DNA of 64,000 nucleotides from contig JAKTTT010000021.1 of assembly GCA_030581615.1 (NCBI GenBank), positions 186,001 to 250,000 of the forward strand, written 5' to 3'. Origin of the DNA: Alloascoidea africana. Lineage: Eukaryota > Ascomycota > Alloascoideomycetes > Alloascoideales > Alloascoideaceae. The notes beneath the pieces were generated by a model. The model was not told the origin of the DNA. It saw only the letters and a list, made by a program, of their open reading frames with translations, and ran no database searches. The first letter of the stretch is position 1, and each line of letters starts with the position of its first letter. This document shows positions 11,829 to 22,210 of this stretch, piece by piece. A program made the position numbers and the translations under genes.

Positions 11829-13613
11829 ATGCCAGCCACTATCGATAAGCCACTCCCTGTTACGCTACTTTCTGGGTTTCTGGTAAGCTTGAACACCCTC
11901 TCGAAGGCTTCTCTCTATATATGTAAGCTCAAGCTTTGGGCGCTAACAATTGATACCAAACATAGGGAAGTGGAAAAACCACATTGTTGGAGAATATTTT
12001 AACCTCTAATCATGGTTACAAAGTCGCCGTTATCATCAATGATATGTCCAGGTAGGTAGCATTAATTTTTTTTCAATTACAATTAAGAGCAAGTTCTAAC
12101 TGTCGTCTTTAGTGTAAATATCGATGCTGAACTTATTGCCGCACACAAAGTGACAACAAAGAAAGAGAAGCTGATCCAGATGCAAAATGGATGCATCTGT
12201 TGTACTCTTCGAGGAGACCTTTTGGAAGAAATAGCAGCTCTTGCTCAGTCTGAAAAATTTGAGTATCTTGTGATTGAGAGTACAGGAATTGGTGAACCAA
12301 TGCAAGTTGCCGAAACCTTCACTTCTGAATTTTCTCAAATGTTGATGGATGCTCATCTGGATGGATCACTTGGTAACAATGCAAGTGAAGAGCAAAAAAT
12401 AGTCGATGAGATTGTTAAACTTGGCGGATTGAGCAAGCTGGCAAGACTGGATACAACAGTTACCGTTGTTGACGCCATGAATTTTTATTCAAACTTTGAG
12501 ACTACGCAGTTTTTGTCGGATAGATGGGGGAAAGACCCAGACAACTATATGGGTGAAGACGAACGAACGATTACGGATCTCATGGTTGATCAAATTGAGT
12601 TTGCCGATATCATAATCTTGAATAAGGCAAGCATGATTAGCAAAAAACAGCAGGCTAAGATTAAAGAGGTTATCAAGACGTTAAATCCAGTGGCTAAAGT
12701 GTTGACAACTGATTACTGTAAAATCGATATCAAGGATGTTCTGAATACTGGACTATTCGATTTTACAAAAGCTGCTACAAGCGCGGGATGGCTCAGAAGT
12801 TTACAAGAGATGATGATTTTTAGAGGGAAAGAAAAGTCTATACTGACGCCTAAACCCGAGACAATGGAGTACGGTATTAACAACTTTGTGTACACAGCAA
12901 GGAAACCGTTTCATCCGGAAAGACTCTATGATGCATTATATGGAAAGTTTATGATTATTGAGCGCTCAGCTGCACCGCCAGATGGAACCGAGAAGGATAA
13001 AGAGGATGATGAATGGGAAGACGAGGGTGCTGTTGATGGAGATGAAAAGGCCAAGGAAGGGGAAGATGATGAGGAAGATGACGAAGAAGATGAAGAAGAA
13101 GAAGAAGATCCAAAATTCCCACCTGTTGATCCTGAGACAATGATCAAGAACAAGAAAAACTCAGTTTTTGGACCGGTGCTCCGTTCAAAAGGTTTTTTCT
13201 GGTTGGCAAGCCGAATTTTACTGAGAGGAGAATGGAGTTCTGCGGGCCAGATGATGACCCTAACAGGTGGAACGCCCTGGTTCTGTGTCACTGATCCTTC
13301 TACATGGCCACAGGATCGTGAGACCATCGCAAGCATAAAAGGTGACTTTAAAGGAATTCACGGCGATAGGCGCCAAGAAATTGTCATCATTGGCCAAGGC
13401 ATCAACCGGGAGGCCGTTAAGAAGACCCTCGATGAATGTCTTCTGACGGATAAAGAGTTTGAACGGTACACTCGGATTTTCAAAAAATCCCGAGACCTGT
13501 TTGCGATTGAGAAGAAGCTGGGCCAAGTGTTTGAAGATGGGTTTGAGGACTGGCCCATCATGGGCATGGACGATGATGACAATATTGAGGAAATCGCGGA
13601 CGAGGATGATTAG
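11829..13613 (+). CDS. COG0523/CobW-family GTPase (putative metal chaperone, YNR029C-like)
   Basis: Exons 11829-11882, 11966-12051 and 12113-13613 give 546 aa. Splicing assembles the family signature: exon 1 ends PVTLLSGFL and exon 2 starts GSGKTTLL (P-loop, residues 19-25). Introns carry GCTAAC and TCTAAC branch points. The putative metal-binding motif GCICC places Cys at 74, 76 and 77, followed by ESTGIGEP and a VTVVDA block. The G4 position reads NKAS (217-220) where NKxD is usual. A strongly acidic insert (~375-420) precedes the CobW C-terminal domain. Related proteins deliver zinc or other metals to client enzymes, probably in the cytosol; the client here is unknown. Compared with typical ~400-430 aa relatives it is longer because of the acidic insert and tail. 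Confidence 0.9.
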
Positions 13614-14108
13614 GACCAGTATCTCCAGCTCCAGCTCCAGCCAATCGCACACACGGCTGGCGGCAATTAGCTACCAATCCATAGCACATACTCTACATAG
13701 CCCCACGAGACAGAAACATGTTGGTACAAATGCTAAAAATCTTTAGGGCTCATCATCCATGCCAGGGACCCTGACAGCCGCGTTTACCCGGCCTGCCGTG
13801 CGCGATTGCTCAGAGTCCACTCGGGTGACGCCTTGGCACGTGACACGCCGTGTCCGCCGCAGCGCGCCCGCTCGGGTCGCGGCCGGCTGGCCTGGGCTGG
13901 CCGATTTCCGTTTGTCTTGGGTTGCCTGTCTGATCAGGGTGCATTGCAGAAGCTCTTCATACGTCTTCGCGCAGCTCGATTTTTTTAGTGTTTTTTCGCT
14001 GAGGCCTGGTATTTAAGCCTCTTGCTCCTCGCTTTCCTCTTCCCCCTTTCCTCTCGTGCTCGTTCTCGTTCTCGTTCTGCTATTATCAGCCCAGAGACTC
14101 GCTTAGCA
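13614..14108 (+). promoter_or_regulatory. GC-rich promoter of the amino-acid permease gene
   Basis: Bases ~13755-13935 are markedly GC-rich. They contain CACGTG (13837-13842, a bHLH/Cbf1-type site) overlapping by one base a perfect inverted repeat GACACG-C-CGTGTC (13842-13854). A TATTTAAG core-like element lies at 14010-14017. A pyrimidine-rich leader with three CTCGTT hexamers (14059-14076) runs to the ATG at 14109. Confidence 0.55.
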
Positions 14109-15704
14109 ATGTCAAAACTATCCGATCAGAACTCCTTTGATGAAAGGGAACTCGGGGAGGGGGAGCTGGACTATCAGTCGTTTGACCCCAATAGCGGTGT
14201 GAAGAGAGGTCTTCGCACAAGGCATCTTTCTATGATGGCCCTGGCAGGCATCATTGGCCCCGGCCTACTGGTCGGAACAGGAGGTGCACTTTCCAAAGGT
14301 GGGCCTGCCTCGTTAATCATTGGATTCGGAGTCATTGGAATTCTGGCATTTTGCGTAATGCAGTCTGTTGGCGAGCTGAGCACGCTTTTCCCTACTGGAG
14401 GAGCGTTTACTTCCTTGGCAGACAAAATGGTTGATCGAGCTCTAGGTTTCTCTATCGGTATAAATTATTTCATCATTTGGATAGCTGTCTTGGCAAATGA
14501 GTACAATGTTGTGTCTAGCATATTGCGATTCTGGAGTGATAAAGTTCCAATATGGGGTTACATTTTGATTTTCTGGGTTGCATTTTTGGGTTTCCAACTG
14601 TTGGGAGTGGAGGCTTTTGGTGAAGCTGAATTTTGGCTTGCTCTGTTGAAACTGCTTGGTTTAACCGCATTTTTCATCTTTTCTTTGATCTACATGGGTG
14701 GAGGATTGATTGGTCAGAAAGATACTCTTGGATTCAGGTATTGGAATGATCCTGGCGCATTTGCAAATGGTTTCAGAGGTGTTGCCCAAGTCTTTATATT
14801 CTGCTCAACTTTTTACGCTGGAGTCGAATCTCTAGCAGTTGCAGCAACAGAGACCAAAAACCCTGGTGTTGCCATCCCACTGGCGGTTAGACAAGTGTTT
14901 TGGCGTATCATCTTTGTGTATATGGGGTCCGCTTTGTTCTTTGGGGCTACTTGCCCTTGGAATGCAGATGGTCTGACAAATGGTGCTAGCAAGTCTTTAC
15001 AAAGTCCTATGACTATCGCTATTCAACAAGCTGGATGGCACGGAGGTGTCCATCTGATTAATGCTTTTATCATGATTACTTGCATCTCGGCAATTAATAG
15101 CAGTATTTACATTGGGTCCCGAACTATTCTGTTCATGGCACAGGATAAAAAACTACCAGCATTCTTGGGAAAGACAGACAAGCGGGGTGTCCCCATCGCA
15201 GCCATTATCCTGACAAATCTGTTTGGTCTTCTCAGCATGATGAATGTAAAGTCTGGAAGTGCCAAAGCTTACTCCTACATTGTTAATCTCAGTGGCGTTT
15301 CCACTTTTTTGGTTTGGGGTTCAATTTCATTCATTCATATCAGGTTTAGACTGGCCATGAAGAAGCAGGGTTATTCAACAGATACGCTTCCTTATCAAGC
15401 GCTATGGTATCCAGCAACTGCATATATTGGACTAGTTTTCAATATCTTTTTGGCATTCGTTCAAGGATGGACCACTTTAAGTCCATTTTCAGCAGGTGAT
15501 TTTGTTGACGCCTACATTTTACTGCCTTTGTTCTTCGTACTATTCTTTGGATTCAAATGGATATTCAAAACAGAGTGGCAATCATTGGATAAGATCGATC
15601 TGTTTTCTGGCCGACGACATGATGTAAATGAACAGGATGAACTGAAAGAAGCCGAAATAGAACCTAATCCGCCGCTTTGGAAACGAGTCCTTAGAAGCCT
15701 TTGA
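14109..15704 (+). CDS. Amino-acid permease, yeast amino-acid transporter (YAT) family
   Basis: 531 aa, intronless, starting at the first ATG after the TATTTAAG element. About twelve hydrophobic segments span residues ~45-510 with hydrophilic ends. The first helix region KRGLRTRHLSMMALAGIIGPGLLVGTG and the following GGPASLIIGF are typical of fungal APC/YAT permeases. Conserved FCSTFYAGVESLAVAATETKNP in TM6 also fits. Proton-coupled uptake at the plasma membrane is the family role; the substrate cannot be told from sequence. The C-terminal tail is short. It converges with the ZDS gene, 334 bp apart. Confidence 0.93.
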   Translation: MSKLSDQNSFDERELGEGELDYQSFDPNSGVKRGLRTRHLSMMALAGIIGPGLLVGTGGALSKGGPASLIIGFGVIGILAFCVMQSVGELSTLFPTGGAFTSLADKMVDRALGFSIGINYFIIWIAVLANEYNVVSSILRFWSDKVPIWGYILIFWVAFLGFQLLGVEAFGEAEFWLALLKLLGLTAFFIFSLIYMGGGLIGQKDTLGFRYWNDPGAFANGFRGVAQVFIFCSTFYAGVESLAVAATETKNPGVAIPLAVRQVFWRIIFVYMGSALFFGATCPWNADGLTNGASKSLQSPMTIAIQQAGWHGGVHLINAFIMITCISAINSSIYIGSRTILFMAQDKKLPAFLGKTDKRGVPIAAIILTNLFGLLSMMNVKSGSAKAYSYIVNLSGVSTFLVWGSISFIHIRFRLAMKKQGYSTDTLPYQALWYPATAYIGLVFNIFLAFVQGWTTLSPFSAGDFVDAYILLPLFFVLFFGFKWIFKTEWQSLDKIDLFSGRRHDVNEQDELKEAEIEPNPPLWKRVLRSL

Positions 15705-16038
15705 TTTTCTCGAGTTTTTGATTTACAGTAGCTATTAAATTATTATTTTATGGGCGTTTTCTTCTTGTTTTTACAATGACGCTATAATGTATTTAGCGAT
15801 AAATAGATCTGATGCAATAAATGCCTTAATGTCGTTATCGTAATTATTACGAGTTTGATGCAGGCGTGTTTTTACGACAAAGAAAACCCCCGCTAAAGCA
15901 TCCATGTGCGTGTTTGAAGGACATCAAAATATTGCCTTAAAAGGTAAGCGCCTATGGAGAACCATATATTTCTTACAACCAACATAACTAGGTATATAGA
16001 AAGAAAGAAAAAAAAAAGTCATAAACTTGAGATTACAA
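15705..16038. other. Convergent intergenic region
   Basis: 3' flanks of the permease (+) and ZDS (-) genes. AT-rich with T- and A-runs suited to polyadenylation on both strands; no other feature seen. Confidence 0.5.
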
Positions 16039-19000
16039 TCACCCAAAGATGTCCTCTTCCGTGATCCGATCTCTTTCATCAATGTATTCGCCTTTCCACA
16101 TGATGTCATCCGAGTAGTCGTCTTTCCCATTGGTGCTACCACCAGCTCTTGAAACCCTATTGTCTTGAAACTCGTCATCATCATCGCTTGAAGAAGAATC
16201 GTCATTACCAATACTGAGATACATTCTTTTGTCTCCGCCTAAACTGTTCATGTTCAGGCCCTGGGGATCTTCAAACCTCATATCTATCTGTTGTTGTCTA
16301 CTCCCATGCTCCATCTTCATGGATGTATCACCAGCTTCATCATCTATAAGTATGGGAGAGTTGAAATTATTAGTTCGAGAAGGACTCGTTTTGATTCCAC
16401 TGCTCATAAAACTTTGGGATTTCCCCTGTTTAGAAAGCGAACCTGTTTTGTTCGATTGTTCTTCCATACCAAATGTTTGCATTCCTTGTTCATAGCCAGG
16501 TTCCAAACCCGTTTTTTCTTGAGAACCATCATACTCAAATTGTTGTTGTCCTATGCTGCCCTGGCTTTCTGTAAACATATCCCTTTGTTCCAACTGCTGT
16601 TGATAGAGAAGAAGGTTGACTAAATTTAGGTATGAATACATAAAATTGGACAAGAGCACTTGTTGAACCAATGGCCTTCTTGGATTCCTTAGCTTCAAAT
16701 GGCTCAGTTTATAGATTGCTCTTTCAATGTTAACAGCTGGAAGCCGATGGTGGTACATAATCATAGTGCTTTTGCTAGGCGGAGGTAAGGGATATCCAAG
16801 CAGAGAAGGCGCTTGGGTAGTGGACATTTGTTGGAACATTTCTTCATATCGTTTCCTTTCCAGTTCCCTTAGTTGTCGCCTCTCTTGTCTAGTTAATTGT
16901 GTCTCATACGTTGTTTTTTCATCTTCACCATTAACCACCGTGTTTGAAGTGAGAGAAGTAGGAGAAGAGGACGAAGAAGAGGAAGGAGAAGACACAACAC
17001 CGGATTTATCCTTAGACCGTTTCTTATCGCCAATCAGCAGACTTTTGGGACTAGCTTTTGCTCTGAGCCGACCCATACTGTTGGATGGTTTTTCATTTGT
17101 ATCCCAATCATCTGATCTCCTTTTCTGGTGGTTTCGTTGATATCCATTAGCAGCATTATTTTCTGAAACTGTTCTGCTCTTATTGGAACCATTTCCAAAT
17201 TTTTGCTCCTTTTTGGATCCTTTCCGTTTCGAAAAAAGGCTAGACAACAGACCTTCTTTTTCTTTTTTCACCTCAACTACTGGCTCGTTGTCAGCACCAT
17301 CGAATATTTCATTAATAGCATCCGTAGGAGATTTTTGTGTTCTCAGTCGCCTTTCACCGCCATCTAAAGACCCTGAAGAGCGGCGGGTACCATTCGCACT
17401 GGAGCTTTGAGCCAAGTGCGTATTTGGACTAAGCACTGGAAGACGCGTTGTCATCTGAGGCTGTAGTTGAGATGCAGAGCTGGCAGATATCATCGTCCCC
17501 TCCGCCAAGTGTCTATTTCGAACGTGTCTTGAAAATTTAGGAGATGATATAGGTTGATTCTCTTGTTCGTTTCCAAAACTTAGATCTGAAGAACTATCCT
17601 TGGGAAGCAACTTTTGCTCATTTTCATTTGCGTCAGCATCTTTTTCTAGTACATTTTGAGACTTTTGTTCATTCGGAATTTGAGGCAGTTGTTTTTGTTG
17701 GAATCCTAAATTGTTAGAGGATGCTTTACGTACTTTAATTACTTCAAGGCTTGGAGTTCTTGAATCTGTTTCGTCCGGAATATTTATAACAGTTGGCTCC
17801 TCAGAGTGTTGAGAGTTGGAATTGGTCCTTCGGTGTGTAGCGTCTATTCGATTCTGGCTTCTCTGTGCATCGGAGTTTTTAAGAGACGAGCCCAATGATT
17901 TATTTCTCAAATGGCCCGAGTCTATAGAGGAGGACTGTGAGCTGATTGAAGATTGCGATAAGGTTTTCCGATTCTTCCGTAAGCTGGCCTTATTGTGATT
18001 CAAGACCATATTTCTGGATCTTCTCAACGATAACCCATGGCCTATCGGTGTTGCAATCGGAGTGTCCAGATCAACTTCTTTTTCATGTTCGGGAGATGTC
18101 TCGGCAAATCTCTTGCTCTGGGAATCGTGGTTCTCCTTTGTAGAATGGTCATTATTGGCTTCACTGCCATTAAACGACCAATTTCTGTCGATCTGATTAC
18201 TTTTCAAAGAGCTGTCAACTTCAAGAGCTCTTAATAAGACATTTGGATCTGACGCAAGACTCTCAAGGTCAGATAATGAACTTAATTCGGATGACAGCTT
18301 TTGTAAGCTTGGTATAACCTGTGCTGAATAAAGATTACTATCATTTTGTCTTATCTGCTCAATTAATTCGGCTCCATCAGCATAGTTTTCTTGCTGGGTG
18401 ATTTGCTTCGACAATTTTGAATTGCTTCGGCGCAAATTGCCAAAAGATGATGAAGATGATGATGAGGACGATGACGAAAGACGGCGCTTTGAACTTGATC
18501 GAGACGGAGATTTTTCGTCATCCTTATTGAGAGGATCAATAGATTGTGATTCCTCCAACTGAGATCGAAGGTCTTCCACTTTGCTGTGAACAAAAGTTTT
18601 CCATTCTTTGGGTGCCAATTCTGGATGAATCGAAGCAGGAACCCATAACAGCTGAGAAGCATCTACAGCAACTGCTGATTTTTCCACTTTTGCTGATTCC
18701 TCTGTAGGCTTAAAGGTTATAGACTGTTGTTGTTGCGACTGTTTGTTTTGTGAATTAATACTTTCTAGTAACTCCAATGAGCTTCTACGGGCTTCCGAAA
18801 CCTGGGAGTGGCTTCCGTCAAGACCCGAGGAAATAGTAGCATATTCGTTAAGCTCGGGTAGATCTGGATCAGTAGTGAGAATCGCTCCTATGGATAGCCT
18901 TTTCAGTTGCTTCACCATGTCTATCTCCTGCTCAACAATAGCATGGACCGCCCTTGCGGAAGCCGTTGAATTTTGTCTCGATAGAGACGACCTATCTATA

Positions 19001-20034
19001 TGTTGCATATTTTGACTGCGGCGACGTTGTCTTTCAGTCTGGTGTTCATAATGTTCATTGGCAGTTTCATCTCTATGCTGTTGGTATTGATCTGATGGCC
19101 TCAGCGTCTGCTGGGGACTTCCTCTATTATCGTATTTTTTATAGTCCGAATTTATAGCTTGCTCTGCTTTTTTATCACTTTCATGGCGTCTTTGGTTGTT
19201 TCCAGATTCTTGGTTGTTTCTATTTTGACCTCTTTGACGGCTTTTTGTCGGGGATGTTTGAGTAGGGGTTTGACCAGTTGCTGTAGCAGCATTTGAATCT
19301 TCTTTGTTTATATTTGAGCTCTGCTTTGGAGAGTATTTCACTCTGTATCTGCCATGAGAGTACCTTCCTGCACTTTGTTTGTGGTGCTCGGACGGCGGAG
19401 CAGGCTTCCTCTGTTGTCCATTAGGCGAAGAAACTGAGTTTACAGAACTTTGTTTGTACATAATTCCGGAGGCTGATACTGTATTAGAACGAGGGGATGT
19501 AGCTTGCGAGCGAGAGCTCTGTTGAGCGCTAGCTGAGTTACTTCTTGTTCGATGCCGCGGATTGGGAGGTGGTGGTCCATCGGCGGCTCCTAAAGCTTGT
19601 GGGCGATGCCTGCCATTAGAAATTTGTTGTAGAGATCCTGCTCGATTTCTATTCGGTCTTTTCGCTTCGGATATCGGTGAAAATCGGGAACTGTGACCTC
19701 CATCGTTGCCAGCAGTCGCCCTCCGGTGACGCTCGTGTCCTAACCACGAGTCGTTTTCATCCCTGTCTTTACTTGCTGGTAGACGTTGTTGTGAGGGCTG
19801 AAACCCTGCCTGAAGGTTGTGAGGCAGCCCTTTAGAAGTCGCCAGACCATAGCGGCCATCGAAATCATGATATATGTTGCTATCTGTGAGGCTGTCTATG
19901 GTATGTTCGCGCCCTCTGTTTTTTGATTTCTGACGGTAGTTAGGCAACATTCGACTTGAAGTCGAAGCATTGGGGATTGGCGTTGTCTTCAAGGCTTGCC
20001 GTTGCTCAAGATTAGCAGTAACATCACGATCCAT
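16039..20034 (-). CDS. ZDS1: Zds1/Zds2-family regulator of PP2A-Cdc55
   Basis: 1331 aa, intronless. An in-frame GTG lies three codons further upstream; the first ATG is at 20034. Most of the protein is low-complexity, rich in Ser, Asn, Gln and Arg, as in the family. Two conserved blocks identify it. LLWVPASIHPELAPKEWKTF at ~460-480 is the first. The C-terminal Zds domain at ~1085-1142 is the second, with RLPAVNIERAIYKLSHLKL, NPRRPLVQQVLLSNFMY and YLNLVN. In S. cerevisiae this domain binds Cdc55 and controls mitotic entry and exit, polarity and silencing. Budding yeast has two paralogues; only one is visible here and a 1:1 assignment is not possible. A Cdc25/Mih1 gene, a downstream target of that pathway, lies about 8 kb away. 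Confidence 0.92.
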   Translation of the reverse strand: MDRDVTANLEQRQALKTTPIPNASTSSRMLPNYRQKSKNRGREHTIDSLTDSNIYHDFDGRYGLATSKGLPHNLQAGFQPSQQRLPASKDRDENDSWLGHERHRRATAGNDGGHSSRFSPISEAKRPNRNRAGSLQQISNGRHRPQALGAADGPPPPNPRHRTRSNSASAQQSSRSQATSPRSNTVSASGIMYKQSSVNSVSSPNGQQRKPAPPSEHHKQSAGRYSHGRYRVKYSPKQSSNINKEDSNAATATGQTPTQTSPTKSRQRGQNRNNQESGNNQRRHESDKKAEQAINSDYKKYDNRGSPQQTLRPSDQYQQHRDETANEHYEHQTERQRRRSQNMQHIDRSSLSRQNSTASARAVHAIVEQEIDMVKQLKRLSIGAILTTDPDLPELNEYATISSGLDGSHSQVSEARRSSLELLESINSQNKQSQQQQSITFKPTEESAKVEKSAVAVDASQLLWVPASIHPELAPKEWKTFVHSKVEDLRSQLEESQSIDPLNKDDEKSPSRSSSKRRLSSSSSSSSSSSFGNLRRSNSKLSKQITQQENYADGAELIEQIRQNDSNLYSAQVIPSLQKLSSELSSLSDLESLASDPNVLLRALEVDSSLKSNQIDRNWSFNGSEANNDHSTKENHDSQSKRFAETSPEHEKEVDLDTPIATPIGHGLSLRRSRNMVLNHNKASLRKNRKTLSQSSISSQSSSIDSGHLRNKSLGSSLKNSDAQRSQNRIDATHRRTNSNSQHSEEPTVINIPDETDSRTPSLEVIKVRKASSNNLGFQQKQLPQIPNEQKSQNVLEKDADANENEQKLLPKDSSSDLSFGNEQENQPISSPKFSRHVRNRHLAEGTMISASSASQLQPQMTTRLPVLSPNTHLAQSSSANGTRRSSGSLDGGERRLRTQKSPTDAINEIFDGADNEPVVEVKKEKEGLLSSLFSKRKGSKKEQKFGNGSNKSRTVSENNAANGYQRNHQKRRSDDWDTNEKPSNSMGRLRAKASPKSLLIGDKKRSKDKSGVVSSPSSSSSSSPTSLTSNTVVNGEDEKTTYETQLTRQERRQLRELERKRYEEMFQQMSTTQAPSLLGYPLPPPSKSTMIMYHHRLPAVNIERAIYKLSHLKLRNPRRPLVQQVLLSNFMYSYLNLVNLLLYQQQLEQRDMFTESQGSIGQQQFEYDGSQEKTGLEPGYEQGMQTFGMEEQSNKTGSLSKQGKSQSFMSSGIKTSPSRTNNFNSPILIDDEAGDTSMKMEHGSRQQQIDMRFEDPQGLNMNSLGGDKRMYLSIGNDDSSSSDDDDEFQDNRVSRAGGSTNGKDDYSDDIMWKGEYIDERDRITEEDIFG

Positions 20035-20517
20035 ATCTGGCACTCCGAGTCATCAGGTAAGCTCCAATATTACGAGAGACTCTTGGTGAAAACTGGAGCT
20101 TATGTCTATCAAAGGCTGAGATCGTAGAAGAGAAGGAGTGGAACTCTTCCCACACAACTTCATCTACGCCGACATACATCCAAACTACCTAGCCTTGAAG
20201 GGGATGATATCTTAACACAGGGAACTAGTGTGCACTTCAAGGAAATAGCCATGTCTTTTTCTTAGTGTGGATAAGAATACGACGATGAAAGACTACTGAA
20301 CGAGAATGGTAGACCAAATGCCATGTTGTAATTGCTTGGTATTCTAATTTTGGTATAGACAACTCGTAATCTCTCTCCTCTGTAAACGAAACACTATATT
20401 GAATTGAATAAAAAGCAAACACTTTATTTTAGCATTTCATTAGTGCCTTGCTGTCAGACTCGATGGGTTTCATCATGAAGACTTACATGAGCTTCTTTGC
20501 ACGATACAATAGTGTCG
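20035..20517. other. Intergenic region between SEC65 and ZDS (both minus strand)
   Basis: Holds the ZDS promoter and the SEC65 3' flank. Nothing distinctive seen; the short open stretches do not look coding. Confidence 0.4.
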
Positions 20518-21457
20518 TTAACCTCTGACATACTTAATCTTTTCCGTTCTTCCTTTCTGCTTCCGTTTGGACATTTCACTGGGTGGAACAGAATCATCGG
20601 TGTAAAGTCCAGCTGTCATGGGGCTTCCAAACAAGGAATGGGAGTGAAGCGGTAATATCTTGTTCATCTTAAATCCTCTTGGTATTGGTGTTTCCTTGAC
20701 CTCCAAGTCTCTAAACTCGGGACCAGGTAAAAATTGTCTTGGAGTTTCCTTCGTCGTTTTATGAGCCAGTAGGTATGTAGAAAGCATGTTTAGTAAATGT
20801 CTCTCTGAATAGCGAAATGTGGGTTAGTCTCAAGTCACATAAGGGGTAGAATTATAGCTTTCATCAACTTACTGTTTTTGATTTTTCTCTCCTTCAACTC
20901 TTCATCTGTAAGCAGTATTCTCACTCGTCCTGGGTTACTCCAGTCTTGAGGGTGTATTTTCAAAGGCTATAATCAAGTGTCAGTGGTATATCCATTTGCA
21001 ATTGCCGAGCTAAAAAACATACATCTAGCAGACAAGGAATCCCCAATGATCGCACCCCATCATAAACAGATTTTGCTAAAGGGTTTTCTACAGCTCTATC
21101 TTTAGATACCCGTCTTCCTTCCTTATGTGATCGTGAAACGTCGAAATAAACGGGATAAACAACCTGTAAGGTTTTGATCTCTTCCAACTCCTGCTCTGTG
21201 AAATGTTGCTCCGCACTCATGATCTTTTCTGGTGCTCCATTGGGTGAAACAGCGCTCGGCATGTCTCCAGAGGGGAACAGAGGCGGTTCATTATGGATAG
21301 GCCGCTGGGTATACGTGGTTTGATTTGTTGAAGTTGTTGCACTCCTTGGTGCAGTAATATGTGTTTCCTGTATTTTGTACGGATCAAAGTCCTCTACATT
21401 AAAGTCCAGATTGTCGATATCATTCTCATCGTCGATTTCTTCCAGAGTTGGCGCCAT
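20518..21457 (-). CDS. SEC65: Signal recognition particle subunit SRP19/Sec65
   Basis: Three exons on the minus strand: 21457-21023, 20966-20873 and 20804-20518, giving 271 aa (S. cerevisiae Sec65 is 273). Exon 1 ends in the SRP19 core: VVYPVYFDVSRSHKEGRRVS, then AVENPLAKSVYDGVRSLGI. Splicing at GTATGT joins it to KIHPQDWSNPGRVRI, the second conserved block, and exon 3 begins KRHLLNMLSTYLLAHKTT. The frame is kept at both junctions; the second intron has an ACTAAC branch point. The N-terminal ~85 residues are acidic and disordered, and the C-terminus is basic, as in yeast. SRP19 binds helices 6 and 8 of SRP RNA and lets SRP54 assemble, serving co-translational targeting to the ER. Confidence 0.95.
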
Positions 21458-22210
21458 CTCTGCTACTGCTGCTACTACTTGGTGAAAGTGCTGTGGTCAA
21501 GACAATGGCTGTATCGCTCTGGAGAGGGTGATTACTTTTTTATTAAGCACATCAGGGCACGCGTGTAAAGTTGAGTACGAAGGTATATGGGTGTATGTAA
21601 TTGTACACGTGACATTAACCGAGCTCCCCATAATGTGCTCCAAAGGGGCTAATAGAGTGAAAAAGCCCCCTGGGATCGAAGCAAGGTTTTTGAAAAATCA
21701 AATGTTTGTAGAGCGTGTAGAAGCCTCTGGGGGCGATAACATTGGGTCTCCATGCTCTTTGCATCGGCGTGAGTCCCTGGTGCGGCACCAGCTCAGGACA
21801 TACGAGTCCTCGTATCTTGACTCCATCAAGTCTATTTTGGTTATTAGACGCCAGACGCCTGTCGCCGTCCTCGAGCTCGACATTCAACCGACACAGCTCC
21901 AGCGGCCGCGAACGTGTCGGATACAGTGTCCTGGACAGAGTTCAAGCCTTCGCCAATGTGTCAGCGGGGGTCCTGGTCGCGTAACCTGGATTTTGGCTCA
22001 TTCGGAGAAATGTGCGGTGCGAAAGCCTAAGCCAAATTCAGGCACAGAACCATGTCCGAGTACATTCCGGTGCAGTTAGCTCCAAGCACATTGGAATACA
22101 TCCTCATCTTACTATAGATCTTTTTCTTCTGTGTAACCCTTTATTCATCCACTGCTGTTCTCTCTCTTTCTCACCACAGAGGTAAATAGAAGAGTCTACA
22201 CCCAGTGGAG
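21458..22210. promoter_or_regulatory. Divergent promoter region (SEC65 / LIM gene)
   Basis: The 750 bp between divergent genes contains CACGTGAC at 21606-21613, a bHLH/Cbf1-type site, and a moderately GC-rich middle (21720-22060). A 183-codon open stretch from 21528 lacks an ATG start and overlaps open frames on the other strand; I do not call it a gene. The leader before 22211 is pyrimidine-rich. Confidence 0.45.

Noticed and set aside
20035-20043. GTG start three codons upstream of the ZDS ATG
   Set aside because: Non-ATG initiation is rare in yeast and nothing conserved lies in the added residues.
21528-22079. 183-codon open stretch between SEC65 and the LIM gene
   Set aside because: No ATG at the start, competing open frames on the other strand, no domain; it lies in a divergent promoter.
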